A stretch of DNA of 64,000 nt from JAOARY01 sp045345765 (GCA_045345765.1 CP148265.1:558001-622000); one strand, 5' to 3'; shown: positions 27,284 to 36,252, numbered from the stretch's first letter. The notes: generated by a model from the letters alone, not told the origin. Translations and numbers: made by a program.

Positions 27284-28402
27284 TTAAAAAAGCACTCCCT
27301 TAGATTTTAATAATTTTATATATATTTTTATCCCATTTAATAATACTTCTTTATCAAAATCAAATTCTCTGTTGTGAAGACCCTTATCATATCCCTTTTC
27401 TTCATTCTTAGAACCAAGCATAAAAAACAAACCTTTTTTTATCTTTTGATAATAAGAAAAATCTTCTGAAATCATAAGAGGTTCCATTTTTATTAGTTCA
27501 TCCTCAAATATTTTTTCAAATTCTAAATATAAATCCAAATCATTATTAACCGCTGGATAATCATCTTTTAATCTAATTTCTATATCACAATTAAATGAAA
27601 TCTTAAATCCATCTATTATATCTCTTATTCTCTTTTTTATTTTTTCATAAACATCTTCTTTGTATGCCCTTATAGTACCTTCCAAAATAAACTCTTCACA
27701 AATTATATTTCTTCGGTCTCCACCATAAGCTTTCCCAACAGTTATAACACCCTCATCTAATGGTGATATATTTCTTGATATTATAGAGTTTAAAGAATTT
27801 ATAAGATTTCCAGCTATTAAAATAGCATCTACACCTTCTTGTGGTATTGCACCATGAGAAGACTTTCCCTTAATTTTTATATCAAATTCTCCTACTTGAG
27901 CCATCAAATAATTTGATTTTGTACCAATGAAATTTTGCTCAATTCCAGGAAAAATATGAAGTCCATAAATCTCATCAATATCAAATTCATCAAATAACCC
28001 ATTTTCAATCATAGGTTTTGCTCCACCTGGACTTTCTTCTCCTGGCTGAAATATAAACACTATATTATCATTTAAATTATCCTTATTTAAATTTATATAA
28101 TTTATAAAACCTAAAAGTATAGACATATGTCCATCATGACCGCATAGGTGTTTTGCCCCATCTAAAAATGGTAGTGCATCCATATCAGCTCTAAATGCAA
28201 TTGTTTTTTTAGGATTTTTACCTTTTATCATTCCTACTATATCATTTTTTATAAATGATTTATATTCTATTCCTAAACTATCAAGCTCCTTTTTAATATA
28301 TGCCGAAGTATTTGATACTTCAAGTCCTAATTCAGGTATTTTTGATAAATCATCTTTATATTTAAAAGTCTTATTCTTTATAATATCCATATTTTCATTC
28401 AT
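27284..28402 (-). CDS. M20 family amidohydrolase, possibly N-acetyl-diaminopimelate deacetylase
   Basis: The 372-residue protein has the M20/amidohydrolase metal-binding motifs FRADMDALP, HLCGHDGHMS, GEESPGGAKPMI and GLHIFPG, plus a dimerisation domain with GKSSHGAIPQEGVDA. The family includes hippurate hydrolases, aminoacylases and DapL, the N-acetyl-diaminopimelate deacetylase. It lies divergently from an asd-dapA-dapB-dapH operon whose last gene is the acetyltransferase form, so the pathway would need exactly this deacetylase. That role is inferred from position, and a general peptide aminoacylase is the alternative. The gene starts at an ATG whose upstream DNA also holds the lysine operon promoter region. 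Confidence 0.75.
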   Translation of the reverse strand: MNENMDIIKNKTFKYKDDLSKIPELGLEVSNTSAYIKKELDSLGIEYKSFIKNDIVGMIKGKNPKKTIAFRADMDALPFLDGAKHLCGHDGHMSILLGFINYINLNKDNLNDNIVFIFQPGEESPGGAKPMIENGLFDEFDIDEIYGLHIFPGIEQNFIGTKSNYLMAQVGEFDIKIKGKSSHGAIPQEGVDAILIAGNLINSLNSIISRNISPLDEGVITVGKAYGGDRRNIICEEFILEGTIRAYKEDVYEKIKKRIRDIIDGFKISFNCDIEIRLKDDYPAVNNDLDLYLEFEKIFEDELIKMEPLMISEDFSYYQKIKKGLFFMLGSKNEEKGYDKGLHNREFDFDKEVLLNGIKIYIKLLKSKGVLF

Positions 28403-28477
28403 AAATAATCAAAATATATAAAAATTTTTTTATATATTTTTCTTCACCACCTTTTAATATTTATTTTTTTATTTATA

Positions 28478-28506
28478 TTGACACCTTGTTTTTATTAGTG
28501 TAAGAT
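28478..28506 (+). promoter_or_regulatory. Sigma-A promoter of the lysine operon
   Basis: A perfect TTGACA (28478-28483) and TAAGAT (28501-28506) are spaced by 17 bp, about 50 bases ahead of the lysine riboswitch aptamer. Confidence 0.8.
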
Positions 28507-28553
28507 AAACTACAAATAAAAACAACTTTTATCTTGTTAAAATTTCATAAAAG

Positions 28554-28716
28554 ATAATAGAGGCGCGATTTTTATAAGTAAGTCTTTTGAGATAAGGATC
28601 TATGATTAAGATTGAAAGGAAAAATCGCCGAAGAAAATATTTAATACCTTTAAAAATATTTTCTGGGCTTAAAGTTAATAACTTTAAGACTGTCACATTA
28701 TGTGGAGTGCTATTAC
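28554..28716 (+). ncRNA. Lysine riboswitch (L box) aptamer
   Basis: The conserved core elements occur in order: TAATAGAGGCGC at the 5' side, AAGTAAGTC, AAAGGAAAAATCGCCGAAG, TTCTGGGCTTAAAG, ACTGTCACATTATGTGGAGT and GCTATTA at the 3' side, which pairs with TAATAG to form P1. It precedes asd-dapA-dapB-dapH, so it reports lysine to lysine/diaminopimelate synthesis. An intrinsic terminator downstream (28795-28829) supplies transcriptional control. Confidence 0.93.
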
Positions 28717-28794
28717 CTAGGATATACATATGATTTATTTTAATACAATTTCTTTTTTACGAATATGTATTAAAAGTATTATTTGTAAAATTTT

Positions 28795-28829
28795 AGTCCT
28801 TAAGTATAGCTTGAGGACTTTTGTTTTAT
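28795..28829 (+). terminator. Riboswitch-controlled terminator ahead of asd
   Basis: AGTCCTTAAG pairs with CTTGAGGACT around a 5-base loop, followed by TTTTGTTTTA. It lies about 180 bases before the asd start and 80 bases past the aptamer, so lysine binding would favour premature termination here. Confidence 0.85.
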
Positions 28830-29007
28830 GTTTTCCTCACAAATACATATGTCTTTTTAATTATAATCAAGATAAAATAATAAAAAAAAGGTAATAATAT
28901 AATAAAGATTTAACTTATTTAAATATAAGCAAATTAAAAAATATTCTTATTAACTGTGCTTATATTATTTTTTGTTAATAATAAATAAACTAAAAGGGGG
29001 ATTAATT

Positions 29008-30006
29008 TTGAAAAAGATAAATTTAGCAATAGTAGGTGCTACTGGTCTAGTTGGTCAAACTTTTTTAAAAGTTTTGGAAGAAAGAAAATTTCCTATAAAT
29101 AATTTGTATTTATTTGCATCAAAAAAATCTGCGGGCAAAGAAATTAATTTTTTAGGAAAAAATTATTTAGTTGAAGAATTAAATGAGGACTCATTTAAAA
29201 AAAATATTGATATCGCATTGTTTTCAGCAGGCGGAGATATAAGCAAAAAATTTAGTCCTATTGCAAAAGAAAATAATGTTATCGTTGTTGATAATTCAAG
29301 TGCATTTAGAATGGATGATGATGTTCCTCTTGTAGTTCCTGAGGTAAATCCTGAAGATGTAAAAAAACATAATGGGATTATTGCAAATCCAAATTGTTCT
29401 ACAATTCAAGCAGTACTTCCACTTAAAGCCTTAGATGAACATTTTAAGATAAAAAGAATTGTTTATTCTACTTATCAAGCAGTTTCAGGTTCTGGACTAA
29501 ACGGTATTAAAGATTTGGAAGATGGTTTAAATGGACTTAAAAATTCCTTTTATCCTCATCAAATTGCAGATAATGCACTTCCTCATATTGATGTCTTTTT
29601 AGATAATGGCTATACAAAAGAAGAAATTAAGATGATTGAAGAGACAAAAAAAATATTAAACAATCCTGATTTAAAAATAACTGCAACAGCTGTTAGAGTC
29701 CCTGTGAAATTTAGTCATAGTGAAAGCATAAATGTAGAGTTTTTTAATGATTTTAAATTAGAGCAAATATTTGATATATTAGATAATAAGGATGGTATAA
29801 AACTTATTGACAATCCAAAATCAAATTTATATCCTCTTGCTTCTAATGCAAAAGATACTGATTTGGTTTATGTAGGCAGAATAAGAAGGGATTATAGTTT
29901 AGATTTTGGGCTTAATATGTTTGTAGTTGCAGATAATATAAGAAAAGGCGCTGCTACAAATACAGTTCAAATAGCTGAATTATTGATAAAATATAATTTA
30001 GTTTAA
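29008..30006 (+). CDS. asd: Aspartate-semialdehyde dehydrogenase
   Basis: It makes aspartate semialdehyde, the branch point to lysine, methionine and threonine. The 332-residue protein opens with the NADP-binding motif LAIVGATGLVGQ, has the catalytic cysteine in GIIANPNCSTIQAVLPLK near residue 127, and HSESINVEF with the active-site histidine later. The start is a TTG at 29008, 7 bases after AGGGGG. An upstream in-frame ATG at 28972 lacks a ribosome binding site. It is the first gene of the lysine-riboswitch operon. Confidence 0.95.
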   Translation: MKKINLAIVGATGLVGQTFLKVLEERKFPINNLYLFASKKSAGKEINFLGKNYLVEELNEDSFKKNIDIALFSAGGDISKKFSPIAKENNVIVVDNSSAFRMDDDVPLVVPEVNPEDVKKHNGIIANPNCSTIQAVLPLKALDEHFKIKRIVYSTYQAVSGSGLNGIKDLEDGLNGLKNSFYPHQIADNALPHIDVFLDNGYTKEEIKMIEETKKILNNPDLKITATAVRVPVKFSHSESINVEFFNDFKLEQIFDILDNKDGIKLIDNPKSNLYPLASNAKDTDLVYVGRIRRDYSLDFGLNMFVVADNIRKGAATNTVQIAELLIKYNLV

Positions 30007-30045
30007 ACTTTTTAATAAAAAAAACTTATAAAGGGAGGCTTTTTA

Positions 30046-30918
30046 ATGTTTTTAGGTTCTGGTGTTGCACTTATAACTCCATTTAAAAATGGATATATTG
30101 ATTATGATAAAGTAGAGGAACTTATCAATTATCATATAAAAAATAATACAGATGCTCTTATAATCTGTGGTACTACTGGTGAATCGTCTACAATGAGTTT
30201 GGATGAAAAAATAGAGTTTATAGAGTTTTGTGTAAAAAAAGTAAATAAAAAAATTCCTGTAATCGCAGGAACTGGTTCAAATAATACTAAATCGTCTATT
30301 GATCTTAGTGTTAAAGCTCAAGATTTAGGAGTTGATGGTCTACTTGTAATAACTCCTTATTATAATAAATCAAATGATAAAGGTCTTTATAATCATTTTT
30401 ATAAAATATCTAAAGCTGTTGATATTCCAATAATACTTTATAATGTTCCAGGAAGAACTGGTGTTAATTTAAAACCACAAACAGTTTATGAACTATCATT
30501 ACTAAAAAATATTATAGGTATAAAAGAGGCTAGCGGAAATATCTCTTATGCTACTGAAATAAGAAGACTTTGCGGTAAAAATTTTAAAATATATTCAGGA
30601 AATGATGATATTATAATTCCTATATTATCAATTGGTGGTAGCGGTGTAATATCAGTAGTTGCAAATATAAAGCCAAAAGAAACTCATGATTTGGTTATGA
30701 ATTTTTTAGATAAAAATATAGAAGAAGCTCTAAATTTACAACTTGATTTAAAACCTCTAATAGACTCTTTATTTATAGAAGTTAATCCAATTCCCGTAAA
30801 AACTGCTATGAATTTGATGAAACTTGATGTTGGTGATTTAAGAGAACCTCTTTATTCTATGGATGAATCAAATTTAGAGATATTAAAAAAAGAATTGAAA
30901 AATTCTAATCTAATATAA
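30046..30918 (+). CDS. dapA: 4-hydroxy-tetrahydrodipicolinate synthase
   Basis: This 290-residue class I aldolase condenses pyruvate with aspartate semialdehyde. The phosphate/carboxylate loop CGTTGESSTMS, the tyrosine in LLVITPYYNKS, the Schiff-base lysine in IIGIKEASGN near residue 161 and the C-terminal NPIPVKTAMNLM are all present. It starts 39 bases after asd with AAGGGAGG as its ribosome binding site, within the lysine-riboswitch operon. Confidence 0.97.
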   Translation: MFLGSGVALITPFKNGYIDYDKVEELINYHIKNNTDALIICGTTGESSTMSLDEKIEFIEFCVKKVNKKIPVIAGTGSNNTKSSIDLSVKAQDLGVDGLLVITPYYNKSNDKGLYNHFYKISKAVDIPIILYNVPGRTGVNLKPQTVYELSLLKNIIGIKEASGNISYATEIRRLCGKNFKIYSGNDDIIIPILSIGGSGVISVVANIKPKETHDLVMNFLDKNIEEALNLQLDLKPLIDSLFIEVNPIPVKTAMNLMKLDVGDLREPLYSMDESNLEILKKELKNSNLI

Positions 30919-30930
30919 GGATTGATTATT

Positions 30931-31674
30931 ATGAATATTTTTATAAACGGCATTCGTGGAAAAATGGGAAAAGTTTTAAAAAAAGTTGTATTAGAATCTG
31001 ATAAATTTGAATTTTTAGGTGGATATTCATCTAAAAAAGATGAAGATAATTTGATATATGATGATTTTAATAATTTAAATAAAAAACCAGATGTTATAAT
31101 AGATTTTTCAAATCCTAAAACTTTGGATGCAATGCTTGATTATGCATTAAAAAACAAAATACCTTTAGTTATAGCAACTACTGGATATAATGATTTAGAA
31201 CTTGAAAAAATCAAAAAAGCTTCAAATGATATTCCAATATGCCAAAGCTATAATATGTCACTTGGAATAAATACTTTAATTGAAATATTAAATATAGCTT
31301 CAACTATGTTAAGTGATTTTGATATTGAAATTATAGAAAAACATCATAATAAAAAAATAGATTCGCCAAGCGGAACAGCAATTATGCTTGCTAATAAGAT
31401 TACTGATTTACTTAATAATCGTTATATCACAAATAGAAAACATTCTAAGAATAATTTAAGAAATAAAGAAGAAATAGCAATACATGCTATTAGAGGCGGT
31501 TCTATCTTTGGTGAACATAATGTGCTATTTGCAGGTGATGATGAAGTAGTTGAAATAAAACACACAGCTTTATCTAAAGATATTTTCGCAAAGGGTTCTT
31601 TAAAGGCCTCATTATTTTTATTAAACAGAAATAATGGTTTTTATACAATGAAGGATATTTTAGGAGGAATATAA
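30931..31674 (+). CDS. dapB: 4-hydroxy-tetrahydrodipicolinate reductase
   Basis: This 247-residue NAD(P)H-dependent reductase follows DapA in lysine synthesis. The nucleotide-binding start IFINGIRGKMGKVLKK has isoleucine and arginine in place of the usual GAxGRMG. The catalytic region EIIEKHHNKKIDSPSGTAIML and HAIRGGSIFGEH are well conserved. The start was set at the ATG at 30931, 9 bases after AAGGA. A TTG at 30922 overlaps that site. It is the third gene of the operon, and its TAA is immediately followed by the ATG of the next gene. Confidence 0.95.
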   Translation: MNIFINGIRGKMGKVLKKVVLESDKFEFLGGYSSKKDEDNLIYDDFNNLNKKPDVIIDFSNPKTLDAMLDYALKNKIPLVIATTGYNDLELEKIKKASNDIPICQSYNMSLGINTLIEILNIASTMLSDFDIEIIEKHHNKKIDSPSGTAIMLANKITDLLNNRYITNRKHSKNNLRNKEEIAIHAIRGGSIFGEHNVLFAGDDEVVEIKHTALSKDIFAKGSLKASLFLLNRNNGFYTMKDILGGI

Positions 31675-32379
31675 ATGGAAATTTTAAACGATCCGTATGA
31701 AATAGCTAAATATATTAAAAATGTGGAGAAAAAAACACCAGTTAAAGTATATTTAAAAGGTGAAATTAAAAATACTAATGAAAATATTAAAATATTTGGG
31801 GATAACAACCTTACAATAATCATTGGAGATTATAAAGATGTTGAAATTTTAATTAATGAAAACAAAGCTACAATAGAATATTATCATTTAGAAAATGATA
31901 GAAAAAATTCAGCAATTCCAATGCTGGACAAATTAAATATAAAGGCAAGAATAGAACCAGGTGCAATAATTAGAGATATGGTTACTATAAAAGAAAATGC
32001 TGTTATAATGATGGGTGCTGTTATAAATATAGGTAGTCAAGTTGGTAAAAATACAATGATTGATATGAACGCAGTTTTAGGTGCTAGAGCAACTGTTGGT
32101 GATAATGTTCATGTAGGGGCTGGAACTGTTATCGCAGGAGTATTAGAACCACCTTCAAAAACACCTGTTATAGTTGAAGATGATGTCTTAATAGGAGCTA
32201 ATTGTGTAATACTTGAAGGTGTTAGACTAAAAAAAGGTTGTGTTATTGCTGCTGGTAGTGTTGTAACTGAAGATGTTGAAGAAAATCAAGTAGTTGCTGG
32301 TTCTCCTGCTAAACTTATTAAAATGAAAGACCAAAAAACTATAGAAAAAACCGAAATCCTAGATGATTTAAGAGGATAA
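31675..32379 (+). CDS. dapH: Tetrahydrodipicolinate N-acetyltransferase
   Basis: The 234-residue protein has an N-terminal DapH domain and a left-handed beta-helix acyltransferase domain with hexapeptide repeats (INIGSQVGKNTMIDMNAVLG, then ATVGDNVHVGAGTVIAGV). It ends with the VTEDVEENQVVAGSPAKLIK loop. The DapH type uses acetyl-CoA, so lysine and diaminopimelate are made by the acetyl branch. The remaining aminotransferase is not in the window, and the divergent M20 hydrolase may supply deacetylation. The gene directly abuts dapB, and a long bidirectional terminator follows. Confidence 0.95.
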   Translation: MEILNDPYEIAKYIKNVEKKTPVKVYLKGEIKNTNENIKIFGDNNLTIIIGDYKDVEILINENKATIEYYHLENDRKNSAIPMLDKLNIKARIEPGAIIRDMVTIKENAVIMMGAVINIGSQVGKNTMIDMNAVLGARATVGDNVHVGAGTVIAGVLEPPSKTPVIVEDDVLIGANCVILEGVRLKKGCVIAAGSVVTEDVEENQVVAGSPAKLIKMKDQKTIEKTEILDDLRG

Positions 32380-32380
32380 A

Positions 32381-32480
32381 AAAATAGGTTATTGTATTAA
32401 GAAATCATTTGTAATTATTATGTGAATTTAAAATTAGCATAATAATTACAAATAATTATTCCTATACAATAGCCTATTTT
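32381..32480. terminator. Long-stem bidirectional terminator between dapH and hpt
   Basis: Outer arms AATAGGTTATTGTAT and ATACAATAGCCTATT enclose a second stem of AATTATTATG and CATAATAATT. A and T runs flank the element, which separates convergent genes. Confidence 0.85.
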
Positions 32481-32516
32481 ATTTATTTTTATATAAATGT
32501 TTATTCATTATAATGA

Positions 32517-33059
32517 TTATTTTCTATCTTCATCTGTTACGCAAAATACGTATGGATAATTTCTATAATAATCTCCAAAGTTAAGACCATAACCAACAAC
32601 AAATTTATCTTCAATAGTAAATCCAATATAATCAGCTACTATATCAACTTTTCTTCTGCTTGGCTTGTCTAAAAGTACACATGCTTTTACTGAATTCGCA
32701 TTTTTCTTTGCTAAATGTTCCATAACAAATTTCATAGTTATTCCAGAATCTGTTATGTCATCAACAACAAGTACATCATATCCAGTTAAATCTTCTTTTA
32801 TATCCGCAACCACTTTTACATTTCCAGTTGATTCTTCACCATGACCATAACTAGAAGTAGTCATAAAATCTATTTTCAAAGGAACAGAAACCTCTCTTAC
32901 TAAGTCAGCAGCAAACACAAAACTACCTCTTAAAAGAGACACTACATATAAATTCTTATCCTTATAATCTTTTGATATTTGCTCTCCAAGTTCTATATTT
33001 CTTTTTTGAATATCTTCTTTAGAACAAAGTACTTCCCAAACTTTCTTTTCTATATCCAT
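32517..33059 (-). CDS. hpt: Hypoxanthine phosphoribosyltransferase
   Basis: This 180-residue purine-salvage enzyme makes IMP and GMP from hypoxanthine or guanine with PRPP. The PRPP-binding motif VLVVDDITDSGITM lies near residue 99. LLRGSFVFAADLVRE, the flexible loop MTTSSYG and FVVGYGLNFGDYYRNYPYV are typical. The start is the ATG at 33059 after GGAGG. A 15-residue upstream extension lacks an initiation signal and overlaps the terminator of the gene before it. Confidence 0.96.
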   Translation of the reverse strand: MDIEKKVWEVLCSKEDIQKRNIELGEQISKDYKDKNLYVVSLLRGSFVFAADLVREVSVPLKIDFMTTSSYGHGEESTGNVKVVADIKEDLTGYDVLVVDDITDSGITMKFVMEHLAKKNANSVKACVLLDKPSRRKVDIVADYIGFTIEDKFVVGYGLNFGDYYRNYPYVFCVTDEDRK

Positions 33060-33094
33060 GTTAATCCTCCAAAATATTATTTTAATAAATAATA

Positions 33095-33121
33095 AAATCC
33101 TCAATTCAAATACGAGGATTT
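33095..33121 (-). terminator. Terminator between the sigma-54 activator and hpt
   Basis: AAATCCTC pairs with GAGGATTT and is followed by TATTATTT on the minus strand. It would end the activator transcript just before the hpt ribosome binding site. Confidence 0.7.
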
Positions 33122-33225
33122 CATTATCTTTACTCTGTTTTATAGTATGCTTAATATTTTAATTTAAATATATCTTATTTGTCAATATATTTTAAAAATC
33201 AAGAAAAAATATAATCTAAATATTC

Positions 33226-35004
33226 TTAAATATTTAATATGTCTATTTCATATTCTTTTATCTTTCTATACAAACTCGCTCTTGAAATTTTCAATTTTTT
33301 ACATATTATTTCTTTGTTATTTTTTATACCTCTAAACTGTTTTAAGGCCTTTATAATTTCTTGTTTTTCCAATTCTTTTATCGGTGTTATTTGTGGGTTT
33401 ACTTCTTCAATTTTCAATATTTTCTTATTTAACAATCTACTTGGTAAATCATTTAACTTTATTATCGAATCATTGGTCATATTAAGACAATACTCCACTG
33501 TATTTTCTAATTCTCTTACATTCCCTGGCCAAGAATAATTTTTTAAAAAAATCTTAGATTCATCATCAAAACCTACTATGTTTTTATTTATAAATTCCGC
33601 ATGCTTTTTTATAAAATGTTTAATAAGCAACATAATATCATCTTTTCTTTCTCTTAATGGTGGTATTAAAAGTGGTATTACGTTTAATCTATAATATAAG
33701 TCTTCCCTAAATTCATTTTTCAAAACCATTTCTTCTAAATTTTTATTCGTAGCACATATTATTCTTACGTTTATTTTTATCTTTTGATTTGAACCTATTT
33801 TTTCAATCTCTCTTTCTTGGATAACTCTCAAAAGCTTTACTTGAAGATGTAAATTCATATCTCCTATTTCATCTAAAAATATCGTTCCATTATTAGCTAT
33901 TTCAAATTTACCAAGTTTCCCCGCCTTTTTAGCACCTGTAAACGCACCTTCTTCATATCCAAACAGTTCACTTTCGAGTAAGTTATCTGGTATAGCTCCA
34001 CAATTTACAGTTATAAAAGCTTCATTTTTTCTATTTGATGCATTATGAATAGCTCTAGCAAATAACTCTTTTCCAGTTCCACTCTCTCCATTTATAAGTA
34101 ATGTTGAATTTGACTTAGATGCTATTAAAGCTCTATTCTTTATTTGATTTAAACTATCGCTATTTCCTATTATATCTTCAAATTTTATATTTTGATCTGT
34201 AAGTGTAATTTCATTAAAGTCTTTTATTGCTGATGAGCTATCTATAAAATCAAATACAAAACCATATAAGACATTATTAAATACTAAAGGCCTTTTAGTA
34301 TATATTCCATTTAAATAACCTTTATTTTTATTATAAAAGTATTTTCTTTGAATTTCTTTGTTGTTGATATTTTCTTTTTTTAAAAAACTTAAAATATCAT
34401 ATATATATTGTCCACATAAATTTCTTTTATCACTTATTTTAAACATTTTTACAAATTTATTATTGAATTTTTCTATTTTTCCATCATTATTTGTGGATAT
34501 TACTGCCTTATCAATTGTATTTAAAAGTATTTCTAATTTATTTTTTTCTCTTTCTAATTCATCTGCTTGTTTTAAAGATTTTGTCTTTGATGATATTAAT
34601 TCTCCCATTTTTTTTAGAAATACCATAAGTTCTTGTTTATTAGATATAAGTTCTTGTTTTTGTTTACTAGAAAGTGCTACAAGCCCTATTACACCCAAAA
34701 TTTCTTCATCATAATATATTGGACTACAAACTTCAGCAAACTCCTTACAAAATGCTTTTGAACCACAATTTTGGCATATAGAATCAATTTTTGGATTTTC
34801 AATTATAAAACTCTTCTTTTCTTTTAATGAATATCCAAATGCAGATGATTTATCAACATTTTTTAAAAGGGATTCATTATATATACCTGTCCCAGCTATT
34901 CTTATTAAATTATAATCAACTATAGTTACATCTACTTTTAATGCCAATGCAATAGCCTCAGCAATATTTTGTATATCATCCTTAATACTTATTAAATCAA
35001 ACAT
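33226..35004 (-). CDS. Sigma-54-dependent activator with cysteine-rich N-terminal sensor
   Basis: The 592-residue protein has an N-terminal sensor of the GAF/PocR type (about 1-135) with clustered cysteines (ICQNCGSKAFCKEFAEVCSPI begins near residue 70). It then has a PAS domain (about 155-260), an AAA+ domain (Walker A GESGTGKELFARAIH, sigma-54 loop GAFTGA, IFLDEIGDM) and a Fis-type helix-turn-helix (ICKKLKISRASLYRKI). The four-cysteine cluster could bind a metal or iron-sulfur centre, but this is inference. No sigma-54 promoter is seen next to it, so its targets are unknown. It is preceded by a 45-residue membrane ORF in the same transcript and followed by its own terminator. Confidence 0.9.
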   Translation of the reverse strand: MFDLISIKDDIQNIAEAIALALKVDVTIVDYNLIRIAGTGIYNESLLKNVDKSSAFGYSLKEKKSFIIENPKIDSICQNCGSKAFCKEFAEVCSPIYYDEEILGVIGLVALSSKQKQELISNKQELMVFLKKMGELISSKTKSLKQADELEREKNKLEILLNTIDKAVISTNNDGKIEKFNNKFVKMFKISDKRNLCGQYIYDILSFLKKENINNKEIQRKYFYNKNKGYLNGIYTKRPLVFNNVLYGFVFDFIDSSSAIKDFNEITLTDQNIKFEDIIGNSDSLNQIKNRALIASKSNSTLLINGESGTGKELFARAIHNASNRKNEAFITVNCGAIPDNLLESELFGYEEGAFTGAKKAGKLGKFEIANNGTIFLDEIGDMNLHLQVKLLRVIQEREIEKIGSNQKIKINVRIICATNKNLEEMVLKNEFREDLYYRLNVIPLLIPPLRERKDDIMLLIKHFIKKHAEFINKNIVGFDDESKIFLKNYSWPGNVRELENTVEYCLNMTNDSIIKLNDLPSRLLNKKILKIEEVNPQITPIKELEKQEIIKALKQFRGIKNNKEIICKKLKISRASLYRKIKEYEIDILNI

Positions 35005-35006
35005 TT

Positions 35007-35144
35007 TTAACCTCTTAATTTATTATTCTTCAAATAATCTCTAATTTCAATTAATACAACATAAATTTTATTTAAGGTGTATTGTAAAGTAAAAAGTATT
35101 ACAAAAAATATAGTAACAAAAAATATTTTAAAATCAATATTCAA
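35007..35144 (-). CDS. Small membrane ORF upstream of the sigma-54 activator (hypothetical)
   Basis: A 45-codon ORF starts at TTG (35144), with AAGGA 9 bases upstream, and ends in TAA two bases before the activator's ATG. The predicted product begins MNIDFKIFFVTIFFVILFTL, a single membrane helix, followed by a charged tail ending RDYLKNNKLRG. Coupling to the next gene through its AGAGG site suggests that translation of this ORF could affect expression of the activator, or that the peptide is a membrane partner. I do not recognise it. A non-coding leader is the alternative. Confidence 0.45.
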   Translation of the reverse strand: MNIDFKIFFVTIFFVILFTLQYTLNKIYVVLIEIRDYLKNNKLRG

Positions 35145-35205
35145 AATATCACATCCTTAAATTATTATTTACTTTAGTTTAACATATAATAATAAGTAAA
35201 AAAAA

Positions 35206-35241
35206 ACTTTAGATCAAAACCATAATAGTTTAATCTAAAGT
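35206..35241 (-). terminator. Terminator of the small methyltransferase gene
   Basis: ACTTTAGAT pairs with ATCTAAAGT and is followed on the minus strand by nine T residues. Confidence 0.88.
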
Positions 35242-35243
35242 AA

Positions 35244-35834
35244 TTAACCAACTTTGCTACCTATATATATATATTTATCATTATTTACTTCTTCAAATTT
35301 CCCAACAAATCCGTTTGATGAAAAGAAATTCAATAGCTCCTGCGGTTTATAAAACTTACATGTATAACCTAATATTTTATTAGTTATTATTTTACATTTT
35401 GTTTGCAATTTATTTGGATTACTTTCTTCAATTATTATCTTTCCTTTATCCATCAATACTCTTTTTATTTCCTTAAAAACTCTATTTTCATCTTGAAAGC
35501 TATTAAAATGATTTAAGAATATCGCTTTACTAAAATAATCATCTTTAAAAGGCATAAACTCCAAAGAACCATCAACTATATTACAATTAACATTCTTAAC
35601 TATAGCCGATTTTGAATAATCTTTTGTTTCCTCCAAAATAGTTACATCAGCACCTCTTTTTTTGAGATATTTTCCATATGAAGATATATCACCTATTAAT
35701 AGTATTTTTTCTCCTACCTCTGGCTTTATAAGATCCATAAAATTCTTTATATTATCTTCATATTTGTTTGGACAGATACTTCCACTGATATCATTTAAAG
35801 ATTCATATGAATCTTCTATAAAAGATATATTCAT
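35244..35834 (-). CDS. Class I SAM-dependent methyltransferase-like protein
   Basis: About 196 residues with a methyltransferase fold. Motif I, EKILLIGDISSYGKYLKKRGA, is diverged from the usual GxGxG. LEFMPFKDDYFSKAIFLNHFN and EIKRVLMDKGKIIIEE match later motifs of the UbiE/MenG-like class. Substrate unknown, and the weak glycine loop raises the possibility that it binds a different ligand. The start is uncertain: ATG at 35834 has AAGG 11 bases upstream, while GTG codons at 35837 and 35846 are alternatives. It is a single gene with its own terminator. Confidence 0.7.
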   Translation of the reverse strand: MNISFIEDSYESLNDISGSICPNKYEDNIKNFMDLIKPEVGEKILLIGDISSYGKYLKKRGADVTILEETKDYSKSAIVKNVNCNIVDGSLEFMPFKDDYFSKAIFLNHFNSFQDENRVFKEIKRVLMDKGKIIIEESNPNKLQTKCKIITNKILGYTCKFYKPQELLNFFSSNGFVGKFEEVNNDKYIYIGSKVG

Positions 35835-36083
35835 CACCAAACTCACCTTCTTACCTAAATAATCTTTTTAAAATATAATTTAAATCAAATATATTTTTTG
35901 TATTTTTTCATATTAACATAATTATGTTAATATTTCTATAGGATAATAGAATTTTTTTTGTTTAAATATCAAAAAATAAATTTCATTTAATTAAATTAAA
36001 TATTATTAATTTTACCCTTAAAAAATTAAATAAATTGTGTTAAAATTAAATAGTATTTAATTTTATTAATTATTTTATATTTT

Positions 36084-36194
36084 ATTTTGGTTTTTACTTA
36101 ATTCGTTATTATGTACTTAAAACAACAATTTACAAATAAAAACCAAAATTCATAAGTCTCATTAAAAAGGAGTTAAAACTCCTTTATTTTTTTA
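36084..36194 (+). ncRNA. Candidate small RNA with orphan terminator
   Basis: A 13-bp perfect stem (36084-36096 with 36137-36149) is followed by a terminator hairpin (AAAGGAGTT with AACTCCTTT, 36166-36185) and a T-run on the plus strand. Both flanking genes are on the minus strand, so this plus-strand terminator has no protein gene to serve. No convincing promoter could be picked out of the AT-rich DNA upstream. Confidence 0.4.
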
Positions 36195-36211
36195 TATTTT
36201 TATAAATAAAA

Positions 36212-36237
36212 AAAGCCAATTGATATCAATTGGCTTT
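36212..36237 (-). terminator. Terminator of the TSUP permease gene
   Basis: AAAGCCAATTGATATCAATTGGCTTT is a palindrome whose minus-strand copy is followed by TTTTATTTAT. Confidence 0.85.
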
Positions 36238-36252
36238 AATTTTTCAATAAAT

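Noticed and set aside
28529..28729. 66-codon minus-strand frame
   Set aside because: It lies across the lysine riboswitch aptamer, has no ribosome binding site, and its codons are explained by conserved RNA structure.
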